A stretch of 17,818 nt of DNA from Cymbomonas tetramitiformis (GCA_001247695.2 LGRX02034435.1:1-17818), one strand, 5' to 3'. Positions 1 through 9,432 are shown, numbered from the stretch's first letter. The notes: generated from the sequence alone by a model not told the origin. Made by a program: numbers and translations.

Positions 1-240
1 CATATGGCCACACACATAGCGCGCCCCTCTCTCTCTCCCAGGGGATGCCGGTGGATTCACTCCTGCGAGCAGGGCTCCATATGGCCACACACATAGAGCA
101 CCTACTTGGATCCCTTTTACGTCGACACAAGCCGGAGTCTCAGTGGAAGTAGTGGTGTTGGTCACTCTATTTCCATCACAAGATCAGTCAACCGCACAAG
201 GCATTCATTGAAAAGCAAGAAATAGCACAGTCACTTTGGC
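1..240. repeat. Flanking sequence with a 19-bp direct repeat
   Basis: This stretch lies downstream of the stop codon of the cysteine-repeat gene and holds no convincing gene. A 19-bp sequence beginning catatggcc and ending catag occurs at 1-19 and again at 78-96, so the spacing is 77 bp. A short CT microsatellite lies between the copies at about 29-38. The gcgcgcccct motif after the first copy also occurs many times in the repeat field at 16900-17480, so both may derive from one genomic repeat family. It may contain the 3' UTR of the minus-strand gene, but I see no clear polyadenylation signal. Confidence 0.5.
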
Positions 241-3200
241 TCACAAGCCGCTTGACGTCGCACATGGTTGCAGCAAGAACACCTTTGCTTGACATTCGTC
301 GTCGCAGAACTCCGACAGACAAGTGCATTTCAGCGATAAGTACTTGTTAGTTAAAGAGCAGCACAAGTTCTTGTTCAACATCGCGTTCGTAGACGTTGAA
401 TTGATATCCTCATTCGCTCTCGCGCAAGTGGTCTGTAGGTTCAAATTCAGTTCATAGCAGTCATCTCGGATGTTCGATGCGCAGGTACTGCTACTAAACC
501 CTCTTCCCCAAGCTGCACACTTTGCATCGATCAGGTTGATGGAAGCCTGCACCACACCACACCACACCACACCACACCACACCACACACCTTGTTATAAC
601 ATATGTATCTTGTATTACAGCAAATTAGTGCATACGTAAATGATACACCGTCTCTGAAGTGGCACCTGCCGCACAGTCGCACCTGACGGGGCGAGTCGCG
701 CGAGGCAGGGAGTCACACCTGACATGTTTCATCAGGAAAGGTGACGCAATAATCTGAACAAATGCCCCTGCTGTCATAGTTATTGGGCCCATCGAAGGTG
801 GCTGCTGCAGAGCAGCACTTTTCCAGGTCCAGTTCGGCGCTATCTTCGTTGCAAAATGTAGAGGTGATAACACTAAGCTCTTGAGCTGCCACTCACAGTC
901 TCACACACCAAAATGTGATATCAGTGCAATGGATATAGATTCAGTCAGCTGCGAAGGTCTGTGCTCGATGCTCCCGTCAAATGTGGAAGTACGCAATTCC
1001 ATTGCAAAATGCTTTGTCGGAAAAACAGGAAACGCGACGAGGAAGACGAGGGTCAAGTGAACGCACCCCAACCACATTCGATGGTTTTGAAGGAGGTGCC
1101 GTTCGCTGCACAGTTCTGAACTTTTTCATTAAATGATTCTGTGCAGGCGGTATCGCATGTGTCAAGGCAGGCGCATCCCTCTGCCGCATACTGCGCAACC
1201 ACCCCGCAGTCATCATCCAACTGGGTGTCATACGTTTTACACCGCTCTTCGCATACGGCCATCTTGAACCCACTCCCCGCAGCAGCACACTTACTGTCGA
1301 CGTCGCTCAGCATACCATTGCACTGCGAGTCGCAGCTGTCGTCACAATTGCACTCGTTCTCTGCGTACTCTGTAGCGTGTGCGCAGCAGTCCATCTGAAG
1401 TGCTTGATCGCTGGGGTTAGCTTGGGCGGCCGCGCACGAGGCACTCCAGCTGCTGTATCCAGCCGCACAATTGTAGGAGCAGGTCAACTCGAACCCAAGC
1501 CCCACAGCATCACAGCCACCTTTCACCTGCTCCAGCAAACCACTGCACTGCGAGTCGCAGCTGCTGTCACAGTTGCAGTCCTTCTCTGCGTAATCTTTAG
1601 CCTGGACGCAGCAGTCCATCCCGGCCTGTTGATCGCTGCTGTTTTGTTGGGCGGCCGTGCACGTGGCGCTCCAGGTGCTGTAGTCAGCCGTACATGTGTT
1701 GCACGTTGTCAACTCAAACCCAAGCCCCACACCATCACAGTTATCTTTCACCTGCCCCAGCAGACCACTGCATTCCGAGTCGCAGCTGTCGTCACAGTCG
1801 CAGTCCTTCTCTGCGTACTCTTTAGCCTGGACGCAGCAGTCCATCCCGGCCTGTTGATCGCTGGGGTCAGCTTGAGCGGCCATGCACGTGGCGCTCCAGG
1901 TGCTGTATCCAGCCGCACATTCGTAGCACGTTGTCAACTCGAACCCAAGCCCCGCACCATCACAGTTATCTTTCACCTGCCCCAGCAGACCACTGCATTC
2001 CGAGTCGCAGCTGTCGTCACAGTCGCAGTCCTTCTCTGCGTACTCTTTAGCCTGGACGCAGCAGTCCATCCCGGCCTGTTGATTGCTGGGGTCAGCTTGA
2101 GCGGCCATGCACGTGGCGCTCCAGGTACTGTAGTCAGCCGCACATTCGTTGCACGTTGTCAACTCAAACCCAAGCCCCGCACCATCACAGTTATCTTTCA
2201 CCTGCCCCAGCAGACCACTGCATTCCGAGTCGCAGCTGCCGTCACAATCGCAGTCCTTCTCTGCGTACTCTTTAGCCTGGACGCAGCAGTCCATCCCGGC
2301 CTGTTGATTGCTGGGGTCAGCTTGAGCGGCCATGCACGTGGCGCTCCAGGTGCTGTAGTCAGCCGCACATGTGTTGCACGTTGTCAACTCGAACCCAAGC
2401 CCCACACCATCACAGCCACCTTTCACCTGCCCCAGCAGACCACTGCATTCCGAGTCGCAGCTGCCGTCACAATCGCAGTCCTTCTCTGCGTACTCTTTAG
2501 CCTGGACGCAGCAGTCCATCCCGGCCTGTTGATCGCTGGGGTCAGCTTGAGCGGCCGCGCACGTGGCGCTCCAGGTGCTGTAGTCAGCCGTACATGTGTT
2601 GCACGTTGTCAAATTGAACCCAAGCCCCACACCATCACAGCCACCTTTCACCTGCCCCAGCAGACCACTGCATTCCGAGTCGCAGCTGTCGTCACAATCG
2701 CAGTCCTTCTCTGCGTACTCTTTAGCCTGGACGCAGCAGTCCATCCCGGCCTGTTGATTGCTGGGGTCAGCTTGAGCGGCCATGCACGTGGCGTTCCAGG
2801 TGCTGTAGTCAGCCGCACATTCGTTGCACGTTGTCAACTCGAACCCAAGCCCCACACCATCACAGCCACCTTTCACCTGCCCCAGCAGACCACTGCATTC
2901 CGAGTCGCAGCTGTCGTCACAGTCGCAGTCCTTCGCTGCGTACTCTTTAGCCTGGACGCAGCAGTCCATCCCGGCCTTTTTATTGCTGGGGTCAGCTTGA
3001 GCGGCCGCGCACGTGGCGCTCCAGGTGCTGTATCCAGCCGCACATTCGTAGCACGTTGTCAAATTGAACCCAAGCCCCACACCATCACAGCCACCTTTCA
3101 CCTGCCCCAGCAGACCACTGCATTCCGAGTCGCAGCTGCCGTCACAGTTGCAGTCCTTCTCTGCGTACTCTTTAGCCTGGACGCAGCAGTCCATCCCGGC

Positions 3201-3310
3201 CTGTTGATCGCTGGGGTCAGCTTGAGCGGCCGCGCACGTGGCGCTCCAGGTGCTGTAGTCAGCCGCACAGTCCTCCACCTCCTCCACCTCCTCCACCTGG
3301 TTTGCTCCCA
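241..3310 (-). CDS. Cysteine-rich 75-residue-repeat protein, three exons (C-terminal part of a larger gene or a separate gene)
   Basis: Three exons are read on the minus strand: 3310-1067, 885-719 and 546-241 (TGA at 243-241). The introns, 1066-886 (GTGCGT...CAG, phase 1) and 718-547 (GTGTGA...CAG, phase 0), keep frame. The first exon encodes a short acidic VEEVEEVED stretch and ten repeats. Units 1-9 are 75 residues each, with cysteine spacing C-x10-C-x15-CC-x10-C-x-C-x3-C-x3-C-x10-C-x11-C. Unit 10 is shorter. An eleventh unit is split by the second intron, and joining there restores the C-x10-C and C-x11-C spacings exactly. A twelfth, incomplete unit ends the protein. Ten cysteines per unit suggest an extracellular, disulfide-rich rod. 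I do not recognise the family. No ATG or signal peptide precedes unit 1, because an in-frame TGA lies just upstream of 3330, so the N-terminus must come from upstream exons, possibly the Patched-like ones. Confidence 0.8.
551..590. repeat. Pentanucleotide microsatellite (accac)n beside a splice acceptor
   Basis: About seven perfect accac units run from 551 to 585, followed by acacc. In the sense of the minus-strand gene this is a (GTGGT)n tract lying immediately before the CAG acceptor of the last intron, where a pyrimidine tract would normally be. The splice is still supported, because joining 719 to 546 restores the cysteine spacing of a repeat unit. Confidence 0.9.
1245..3269 (-). repeat. 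Nine tandem 225-bp coding repeats
   Basis: Nine head-to-tail units of exactly 225 bp (75 codons) start at the TGT codon at 3269 and end at 1245. Units 1-8 (3269-1470) are nearly identical at the DNA level. For example, the segment around gcattccgagtcgcagctg recurs every 225 bp. Unit 9 is diverged. The near-identity, including at silent positions, points to recent expansion or gene conversion. The period is a multiple of three with few stops in any frame, which also produces a long open frame on the opposite strand (1377-3314) that I regard as a shadow. Confidence 0.95.
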
Positions 3311-4561
3311 CTGAATCATCGCAACAGCAAGCACGAGTTCAGAACTGTTGCCAAGTAAAAATGTCGCTCAGATTTGAATGAGTGTATTCCCTTCACGACT
3401 TGGAACAGCAACGACCCAGAAGCAACCCTCCGCAAGAAGTTGTTGTACTGTAGACTGGGCAAACAGTGACCAAGACAGTGAACAAGCCTCGCGTGACGCA
3501 ACACCGCGGCCTTGTCACAGGGACACTGCTGATAGGCGCCCAGGTTCAGACAGAATCAAGTCTCGAGCTCTCAACCAACACAAGCCTGACCCGATACCCC
3601 CAGGAACGCAATACTGCACTCGGTTGCTCAGCTTTGATCCGACTCAAGTCGCAGCATCCAAACTCACGACGCTGCTGACAAACCCTGGGATGGGAACATG
3701 GGCCATCCCTTGAGACGGATGCTTTTTAAATACTGCCTGCGACTTCGCGACGTATACAGATGTGTGAGAGGAGGCAAGTATACTGAGACCAACAAGCCCG
3801 ATAGATTTGCTACAATCGAAAAGATCAAAAACAGGAGATCTGTTTCAACTGCACCAAACAACAAATCAAGCTCCTCCGGAAGTTAGGTGAGCAAAGGGCT
3901 TCACACCTATTGCGCAAGTTTCATTGGATGCACTTTCCACATCAATATATATTTCGCAGCTTTTAGTAATCTGCGCACGTCTCCGAACACGCTCTGCCGT
4001 GTTAGACACCCAACCTTGCAACAACGCAGCAGCCGCACCACGATACCGAACTTCACTCCTCACTTCACAAAACGTCTCTCAAAGCCCCACCCCCAGGAAC
4101 AACGTTCACATGCTCATCCAAACCGCCGTGCTGACTCCAAGGCGGGGGAGGTCCCTGGAAAACTTGCGTGTATCTTCCCTCACTTACCCCGACCAGTTTC
4201 TCTTGCTCACTGCTCCATAAAAAGTATTGTGCGAAGCAAGGGCTATTATACAGAGGTTCCACGAACTCCGTACAGCACCGTGTGCCTTTCTGCGCTCAAC
4301 CCACGCCCCGCACACCCAAAAGATCGTTCAGCCCAACACGGCAACACGCACTGACGCCCAAGGGAAACATATCCCAGACCGCATGAGTCGTGCAAGCAAA
4401 ATTGTTGCAACTTTTACAACCACCTCCCCGTCTATTCGTCAACAAGGCATCGGTCAGTTCCTCACCACCAGGCAAGCAGGAGTGACAGGGAGTGAGGTTC
4501 AGGGGGGGGGGAGGGAGGGAGGGAGGGAGGAGCCACCAGGGATTCGTCAGTTTTGATGCAC
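3311..4561 (-). other. Long intron or intergenic gap between Patched-like exons and cysteine-repeat exons
   Basis: If exon 4718-4562 (donor GTGCAT, phase 1) joins exon 3310-1067 (acceptor TTCAG, phase 1), this is a 1.25-kb intron, much longer than its neighbours. A hydrophobic frame at about 3842-3770 (LLFLIFSIVANLSGLLVS) follows a CAG acceptor that is also in phase 1. It could be an extra membrane-spanning exon. A TATTTAAAA sequence on the minus strand at about 3727-3719 could instead be a promoter for a separate cysteine-repeat gene. Neither reading is proven. The rest shows no gene I can support. Confidence 0.4.
4502..4530. repeat. G-tract and (aggg)n run, potential G-quadruplex on the plus strand
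   Basis: A run of ten G residues (4502-4511) is followed by five aggg/agg units. Four or more G-triplets with one-base loops meet the usual G-quadruplex pattern. It lies about 30 bp inside the presumed intron after exon 4718-4562, so the transcript of the minus-strand gene carries the C-rich complement (a pyrimidine tract). Confidence 0.8.
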
Positions 4562-7500
4562 CGTAGCTCAGGCCCTGATCTATGGGGAAATCTTCAAAGC
4601 AGGCAGGCTCTGCCTCACAAGCAGACATGTCCGTTGTTCCGTCAGCCAGTAACGGGCAACCAAGGAAATCCTTTTGAATGTTCTCTTGCGTAGCATCCCA
4701 TGTCATGAAATTAAAACCCTGCAAATGGTGGGACAAAAACAAAAAAACAGAGGGCATTAAAGCAGTCGCATTCGCCTCGTCAAAGGCCTCACACTGCTCC
4801 ACAAAAATATGCAACGGAAACGCGGCGAGTAATGGCAACTGGTTCAAGGTTGGTGCACGGAGAACCCTCAGCACGAAACGCCCGAAGAAGGTTCGGAGGA
4901 TTTGGCACAAACAAGGAAGGTTCGGAGCATTTGCGCACAAAGAAAGTTCGGAGGATTCGGGCTGGGCAAACACCCTGTCTCCAAGCGTCTTTTCGTTGTA
5001 GTGTATGAAAATTAACTTCATAGATTCCAATCTGCTGACGATGCCCGTATCATCATAGCTAATTCCACCGAATATCGAGCTGCGTTCCAGCAGAGTAACA
5101 CACGTTCCGTCAAATAACTTTCCCAGTGACCGCTCAAGCTGTTCAAAGAGTTCAGTAAAGGTTTAGGAGGTTAAGTGCTCGCTGATATCCAAACTTCAGA
5201 GAGAAGGCCGAATACCTTGACGGAAGTGTTTCGTCAAACCAAAACATACAACGTTCTTCTATATAGTCTTTGGTGAAATTATCCTGGAAGATCCAGTTAG
5301 CATCCCTGAAGCACGAAGAGAAAGTCTGCTCAGAGGGGATCAAGAGGGCTTGTCGACTGAGAAGAACATTCGACAACTTAAAAGCGCACACGCTGCGGAC
5401 GATAGCGACAAAAGCCCCTCTTCGACGTTCACTTGGTTATGTTTACCAAAGCCAGCAACAACAAAGTGCGTTGAAGTGTTAGTTCAAGTGACAGGTAGTA
5501 TGCGAGTGGAGTATCCATCATCTTTCTAAACATACATGTAAGATTGGTCTGTTTCGTATCCAAGCCAATGGAAAGAATTGTTGTAGAGCCCAGGTATCGC
5601 CTGACGGCCCTCCTGTTCGAAGCACGCCCTGTACACATTTAGCGAGAAAGCACGCAAGAAGGAAAGTCTCTACCGTCGCAAGAACAGTGCGATTGCATAT
5701 AGAGCACAACACAGCAGAGAAGGTCACATTCCTTGTGTCCCATAATATACTATCAGCTATAGTTTTGTCACAAAAACAAAGGCGAATACCTGAAAGCAAT
5801 CCAAGGGATTCAATAAGAGGCAGGGCTGGAAGGCGTCTTCATCATAACCTTTGGCCTGAGTAATCAGAAAGCCAAGTAATTAGAAACACTAAAAAAAACC
5901 TGAGCTTCAAAGAAATAAGCCAACAACATACGATAGCGCTTACAGAGCGCGTCAGCACGATCGACGACGTTATCTCATGTATTGGGAAGCAAAGCTTTCG
6001 AATGTAACGTTCTGGAAGAAAGCGGTGCAAGGAGTTTGAAAGTTTTTTTTTACACTGTGTGGCGTGGAGTGAAGGTGCAGGAGCCACACACTGCGCTGCT
6101 CTCTAGATAAGTGAAAAGATTTGGAACGCGTGTGGTCAACGAATCGGTCAAAATAGAAAGAGCTGTGCACAATTGGTTCGCAAAATAAATAAGAAAACCT
6201 CAAAGCAAACTAAGTCAAGTCACGAACCAAATAGCAGAACGTCTCGAAGTCGTAAACTTCTCCATCCTGCGTTGCAAACTTCATTTCAGTTTGCGCAGTT
6301 GCGGAAACATCAGTGACACCCAGGCGTCAAAGATCGAAGGGCTCTCACAGGGTCCCACATAGGCCTTGTTGCGGAAATATCCGCACCTGAAAAACAATGA
6401 GGTCACCTTCTTGCACAAACTAGGCAAGCAAACTGGTAGCAAGACTCGTGGAGGAGCAAGAAACGAAGAACCCATCCATACCTTCTCGATTGTCACGTTG
6501 AGTGTCTTATTCACTATGTGGTGCAGCTGCGAAGCAAAGCACATCGCAGTGAAAAGACTCAAGCCTAGAAAAAAAGAAAGGGGCAGATAGATCTTGGCGC
6601 AGAGTTTCTCAAGCTGTCAGGGCTGTGCAAGGCAGTGACTCTACAAGGTGACAAGAGGACAGCAGAAAGAATACATCGCCTCGTAAAACCAACCTCAGTC
6701 CAGGCTTCTTTTGTCAGCAAGTTCCCGCCCTCCTTGGTTGTCAAAACTACAGCCAGTCCCTTAGATGTAACATACTCGTCCTCGAGGAATTTCAATTCCT
6801 GTTCGATGCGGAAAATCACAGAGAAATTCTTTCAAAGAACCATGGCGGGTCGCTTGATTCTTTGGGGGGAAGTTATTAAACAAATAAGCCGAGCGAGTGA
6901 CAGCTTCACTCGCTCGGCTTGGAAACTAACTGTTGACAAAGCTCAGCTCAAGCCAACTCCCAGTCTTCGACAGCCAGACTGTGCGAGCCCTCGGGTAAAA
7001 TATCACAGAAATTATATCCGGCTATCAACTACGGATAGCTTGAGTGTCCACAACGAAATGTGCACACAGTTTGACAGCAATAAAAAGTAAGGGGACAAAA
7101 CTTCGCGCACGTTTGTGAGACGAGTCCCATCGTCGATCCACTGAGAGTGGATGTCCGTTTCGAATGTGATTTCCGTCAGGCCAATCCTGCTCAACATAGC
7201 GGGCGGCCAACGGAAGTCAATATCGCATCAGACGTGTTGTTCGGGCGTTCTATTCAGCCCCAAGAGCAGAAGCATACTCCAGCCTTCAAGCTTGAAAAAT
7301 AACCAATTCAGAAACGCGAAGACCAAAATCTGCAGGATTCGTTAAGGATGCTGCGTACATGAAACACACGAATAACGAAACGACGACTCCCAGGTACGCC
7401 CAAGGAAATTCTGCACATTTGGCACCCAACTGCATAAATATGTTTTGAGCGTGAAATTCCAGCTTCACCAACGGATACAGAAGTCGTTTGATGAAAGAAC

Positions 7501-7612
7501 CATCTTTCAAGGCTTCAATATGGTTCTTTGAGTCCCTGCCATCTTGAAAAGGATTTTTGCGGGTTGCCGACTTCCTGAACCCCTGTTTTTCAGCGTTTTC
7601 AACCTCCGCCAT
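4562..7612 (-). CDS. Patched/NPC1-like RND-family protein, N-terminal membrane span plus first extracellular domain (multi-exon)
   Basis: Minus-strand exons I can place: 7612-7359, 7186-7111, 6798-6694, 6526-6482, 6364-6320 (uncertain), 6266-6224, 6011-5944, 5855-5790, 5612-5536, 5305-5216, 5138-4974 and 4718-4562. The ATG at 7612 is in good context (AGGATGG). It is followed by a basic cytoplasmic tail and a membrane span, PWAYLGVVVSLFVCFM. Then come ITFETDIHSQWIDDGTR (the family's ETDP-LW-GSR segment), GGNLLTKEAWTE, NVTIE, and DGEVYDFETFC. PCLLLNPLDCFQ joins EGRQ across an intron, matching the PLDCFWEG motif of Patched. IFGGISYDDTGIVS and a WD-ATQENIQKDF segment follow. Patched and NPC1 relatives move or sense sterols and other lipids at membranes. 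Most junctions keep phase. The 5216/5138 junction is off by one base, and the exon at 6364 is doubtful. No permease half with the sterol-sensing domain is present in the window. Confidence 0.8.
6886..6920. repeat. Perfect 14-bp-stem hairpin inside a Patched-like intron
   Basis: Bases 6886-6899 (aagccgagcgagtg) are the exact reverse complement of 6907-6920, separated by a seven-base loop, acagctt. The hairpin is G+C-rich and lies in the intron 7110-6799, which at 312 bp is longer than its neighbours. It could be a transcribed structured RNA, a small inverted-repeat insertion, or chance. There is no evidence for a specific RNA class. Confidence 0.75.
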
Positions 7613-7918
7613 CCTGGTGGGCGAAGGTGCATCAACTGGAGATTGAGTGAAAGATGGGAAAGGCAAGCGAACCCAAAGTCACACAAGGCTGACAGAATAA
7701 GCCTTTCTCCTACAGTTCAAGCCTCAGAAACTTCCACTACCCGCAATCAACCTCTTCAGTCTCTCACACCAATGATTAGTCTGACTGATTCCAACTGAAT
7801 AACGGAACCATCCTAAGCTAACGACCAATATGAATATCCCACAAAATCAGACCGAGACGATCTGCCGATTGCAAGCAGCACGAGCAGTATCGCCGAGTAG
7901 GACCTATCGTATGACGTA

Positions 7919-8150
7919 CTAGGCTTGGTCGATCTCAATTTTGAGATCTCCGCTAGGCCTGTACTGTAGGCCATCTGAAATCTGATCGTTCGATCATCTC
8001 ATTATTCGTTTATATTCTATATTTATACAAGAAATACAAACAGTGCAGTGAAGAATATCTCGTCCCTGCCCAATTATCAACACTTTTATATAAAATTGCG
8101 ATCGTAGTCGATATATTTGGAGCCTAGTCGATCTAAAGATCTCCACTAGG
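7919..8150. repeat. Two copies of a palindromic TCGATCT...AGATCTCC(G/A)CTAGG motif
   Basis: At 7919-7957 the sequence reads CTAGG, a spacer, TCGATCT, a short loop, AGATCTCCGCTAGG. At 8123-8150 the same arrangement appears as CCTAG, TCGATCT, aa, AGATCTCCACTAGG. Both can fold as hairpins with GATCT arms and share their outer CTAGG arms. The copies are about 200 bp apart, which suggests a dispersed repeat or a bound site rather than chance. Confidence 0.6.
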
Positions 8151-8220
8151 TCATGACACCCGACCGATTCCCTTCGATCTTCACTCACGTCGACGTGCGG
8201 CGCGGCGGCGACTGTGACGA

Positions 8221-8299
8221 TGAGCATGACGTTTCGTTTTCAAAAGCGAAAAGCAAAACCGAAAAGGGTAATTCGTAATTGGTAATATAGTCATGCTCA
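8221..8299. repeat. MITE-like segment with 10-bp terminal inverted repeats
   Basis: TGAGCATGAC at 8221-8230 is the exact reverse complement of gtcatgctca at 8290-8299, enclosing 59 bp. The interior contains a near-palindrome, tttcgttttcaaaagcgaaa. Size and ends would fit a very small non-autonomous DNA element, but I see no target-site duplication, so this is tentative. Confidence 0.35.
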
Positions 8300-9147
8300 T
8301 AAATTAAGGGGCACTTTTTTGCGATTTCGACCACACTCTTCGAAAATGTACCCCCTACCCACACGGATCTTGCTTACATGCGGCTGCCACGAAATCAGAA
8401 TATGCAGGATGTATACCAATGACGACTATAAAGTCAAATCGCACAAGGGGGGGGGTCGAGTCATGCCTGACCAAGCCTGCCACGCCGACCACGCGTCAAG
8501 CACAAATGCCCATTTTTAACTCCTATGCTAGCATGGGTTTCATTACCTCTTTGGTCGACATACCATAAGACCTTTCGACAATACGGTACCCCGCTGAAAT
8601 TATTTTACAGTCAGCGATTCCGACCAATGATCTCCGTGAATTTCTCCACGCGCTATTCTGGACATCTGAATCGGCAATTCGAATTGTGGACGAGAAACGA
8701 TTCAGGACTGACGTAAGCACACGATGCATGCTTTGTGTCGAAAGGCATCATTGGAATCGTGTAATAAAAAATTAGATTCGATTCAGAGACGACTGCATTT
8801 ACGTCTAAATTAGAACATTGTAAAATTGGATCCTATTAAAATAGGACAATCGTATCCACGTGTAAAATATATCTTGATATATAAACAGCACTCAGAAAAT
8901 TTTCCTTTTGTACTTTCATTTATACGATTATATCCTCAGAGCTCTAACTAAAAATTAGTCTTCCAATGATGAATATCTCATATCTAGGGCTCTATGTATC
9001 CATATGAGATATGATCATATCGGGATATCCCCATCAAAAAGTGAAAATATGACACGCGAATCGACGCGACGCTTGACATACGATGATACAAATTCTCTCA
9101 GTATTTTATGAATTGATGTACGCACGCCAGCGTTGCTATGTGGTTAA

Positions 9148-9198
9148 GAAACTGTGGTTTCAAATATACAGCTTCGTATATATTATATCCACAGTTTC
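9148..9198. repeat. Nested hairpin, 10-bp outer and 6-bp inner stem
   Basis: gaaactgtgg at 9148-9157 pairs exactly with ccacagtttc at 9189-9198. Inside it, atatac (9164-9169) pairs with gtatat (9176-9181). It is non-coding and could be the end of an inverted-repeat element or a transcribed structure. Confidence 0.6.
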
Positions 9199-9432
9199 CC
9201 GAAAGTTTACTAATATGATGCGGAAGATATGAAGAAGCCATAGTATTTCCGCAGAGTTGGAGTTCGGACTGAGGGTGGTGTGCTCTGCAAACGCGACTTG
9301 AAAGCGAACTCCGCTTAGATGTGATGCGACTTGGTGTCGCCTATCTCCAAGGCACGCTTCTTGCAAAGGTGGAGGCGCGTGCATAGAATATACTCGAAAT
9401 TATTGGTCCGTTGTTTTCCTATTTTTGGTCCG

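Larger units (their letters stand above)
7613..9432. other. A+T-rich intergenic region with several inverted repeats
   Basis: No open frame here shows coding character or known motifs. The region lies upstream of the Patched-like ATG (7612) and reaches the left end of the LTR element. It contains two copies of a palindromic motif (7919-7957 and 8123-8150), a 79-bp segment with 10-bp terminal inverted repeats (8221-8299), an 11-bp inverted repeat (8973-8983 with 9002-9012), and a nested hairpin (9148-9198). Promoter elements for the minus-strand gene should lie near 7613-7800, but I cannot point to a convincing TATA box. Confidence 0.5.

Noticed and set aside
1377..3314. 645-codon open frame on the plus strand opposite the cysteine repeats
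   Set aside because: It is a shadow. The 225-bp period preserves frame, so one stop-free antisense unit makes all of them stop-free. The minus frame has conserved cysteine spacing and intron phases.
4738..4790. Possible small exon CEAFDEANATALMP after a GGAGCAG acceptor
   Set aside because: It would leave an intron of only about 35 bases before the next acceptor. Joining 4974 directly to 4718 keeps phase and matches the family better.
4678..5001. 107-codon plus frame opposite Patched-like exons
   Set aside because: Antisense to homologous exons; Lys/Ser-rich without motifs.
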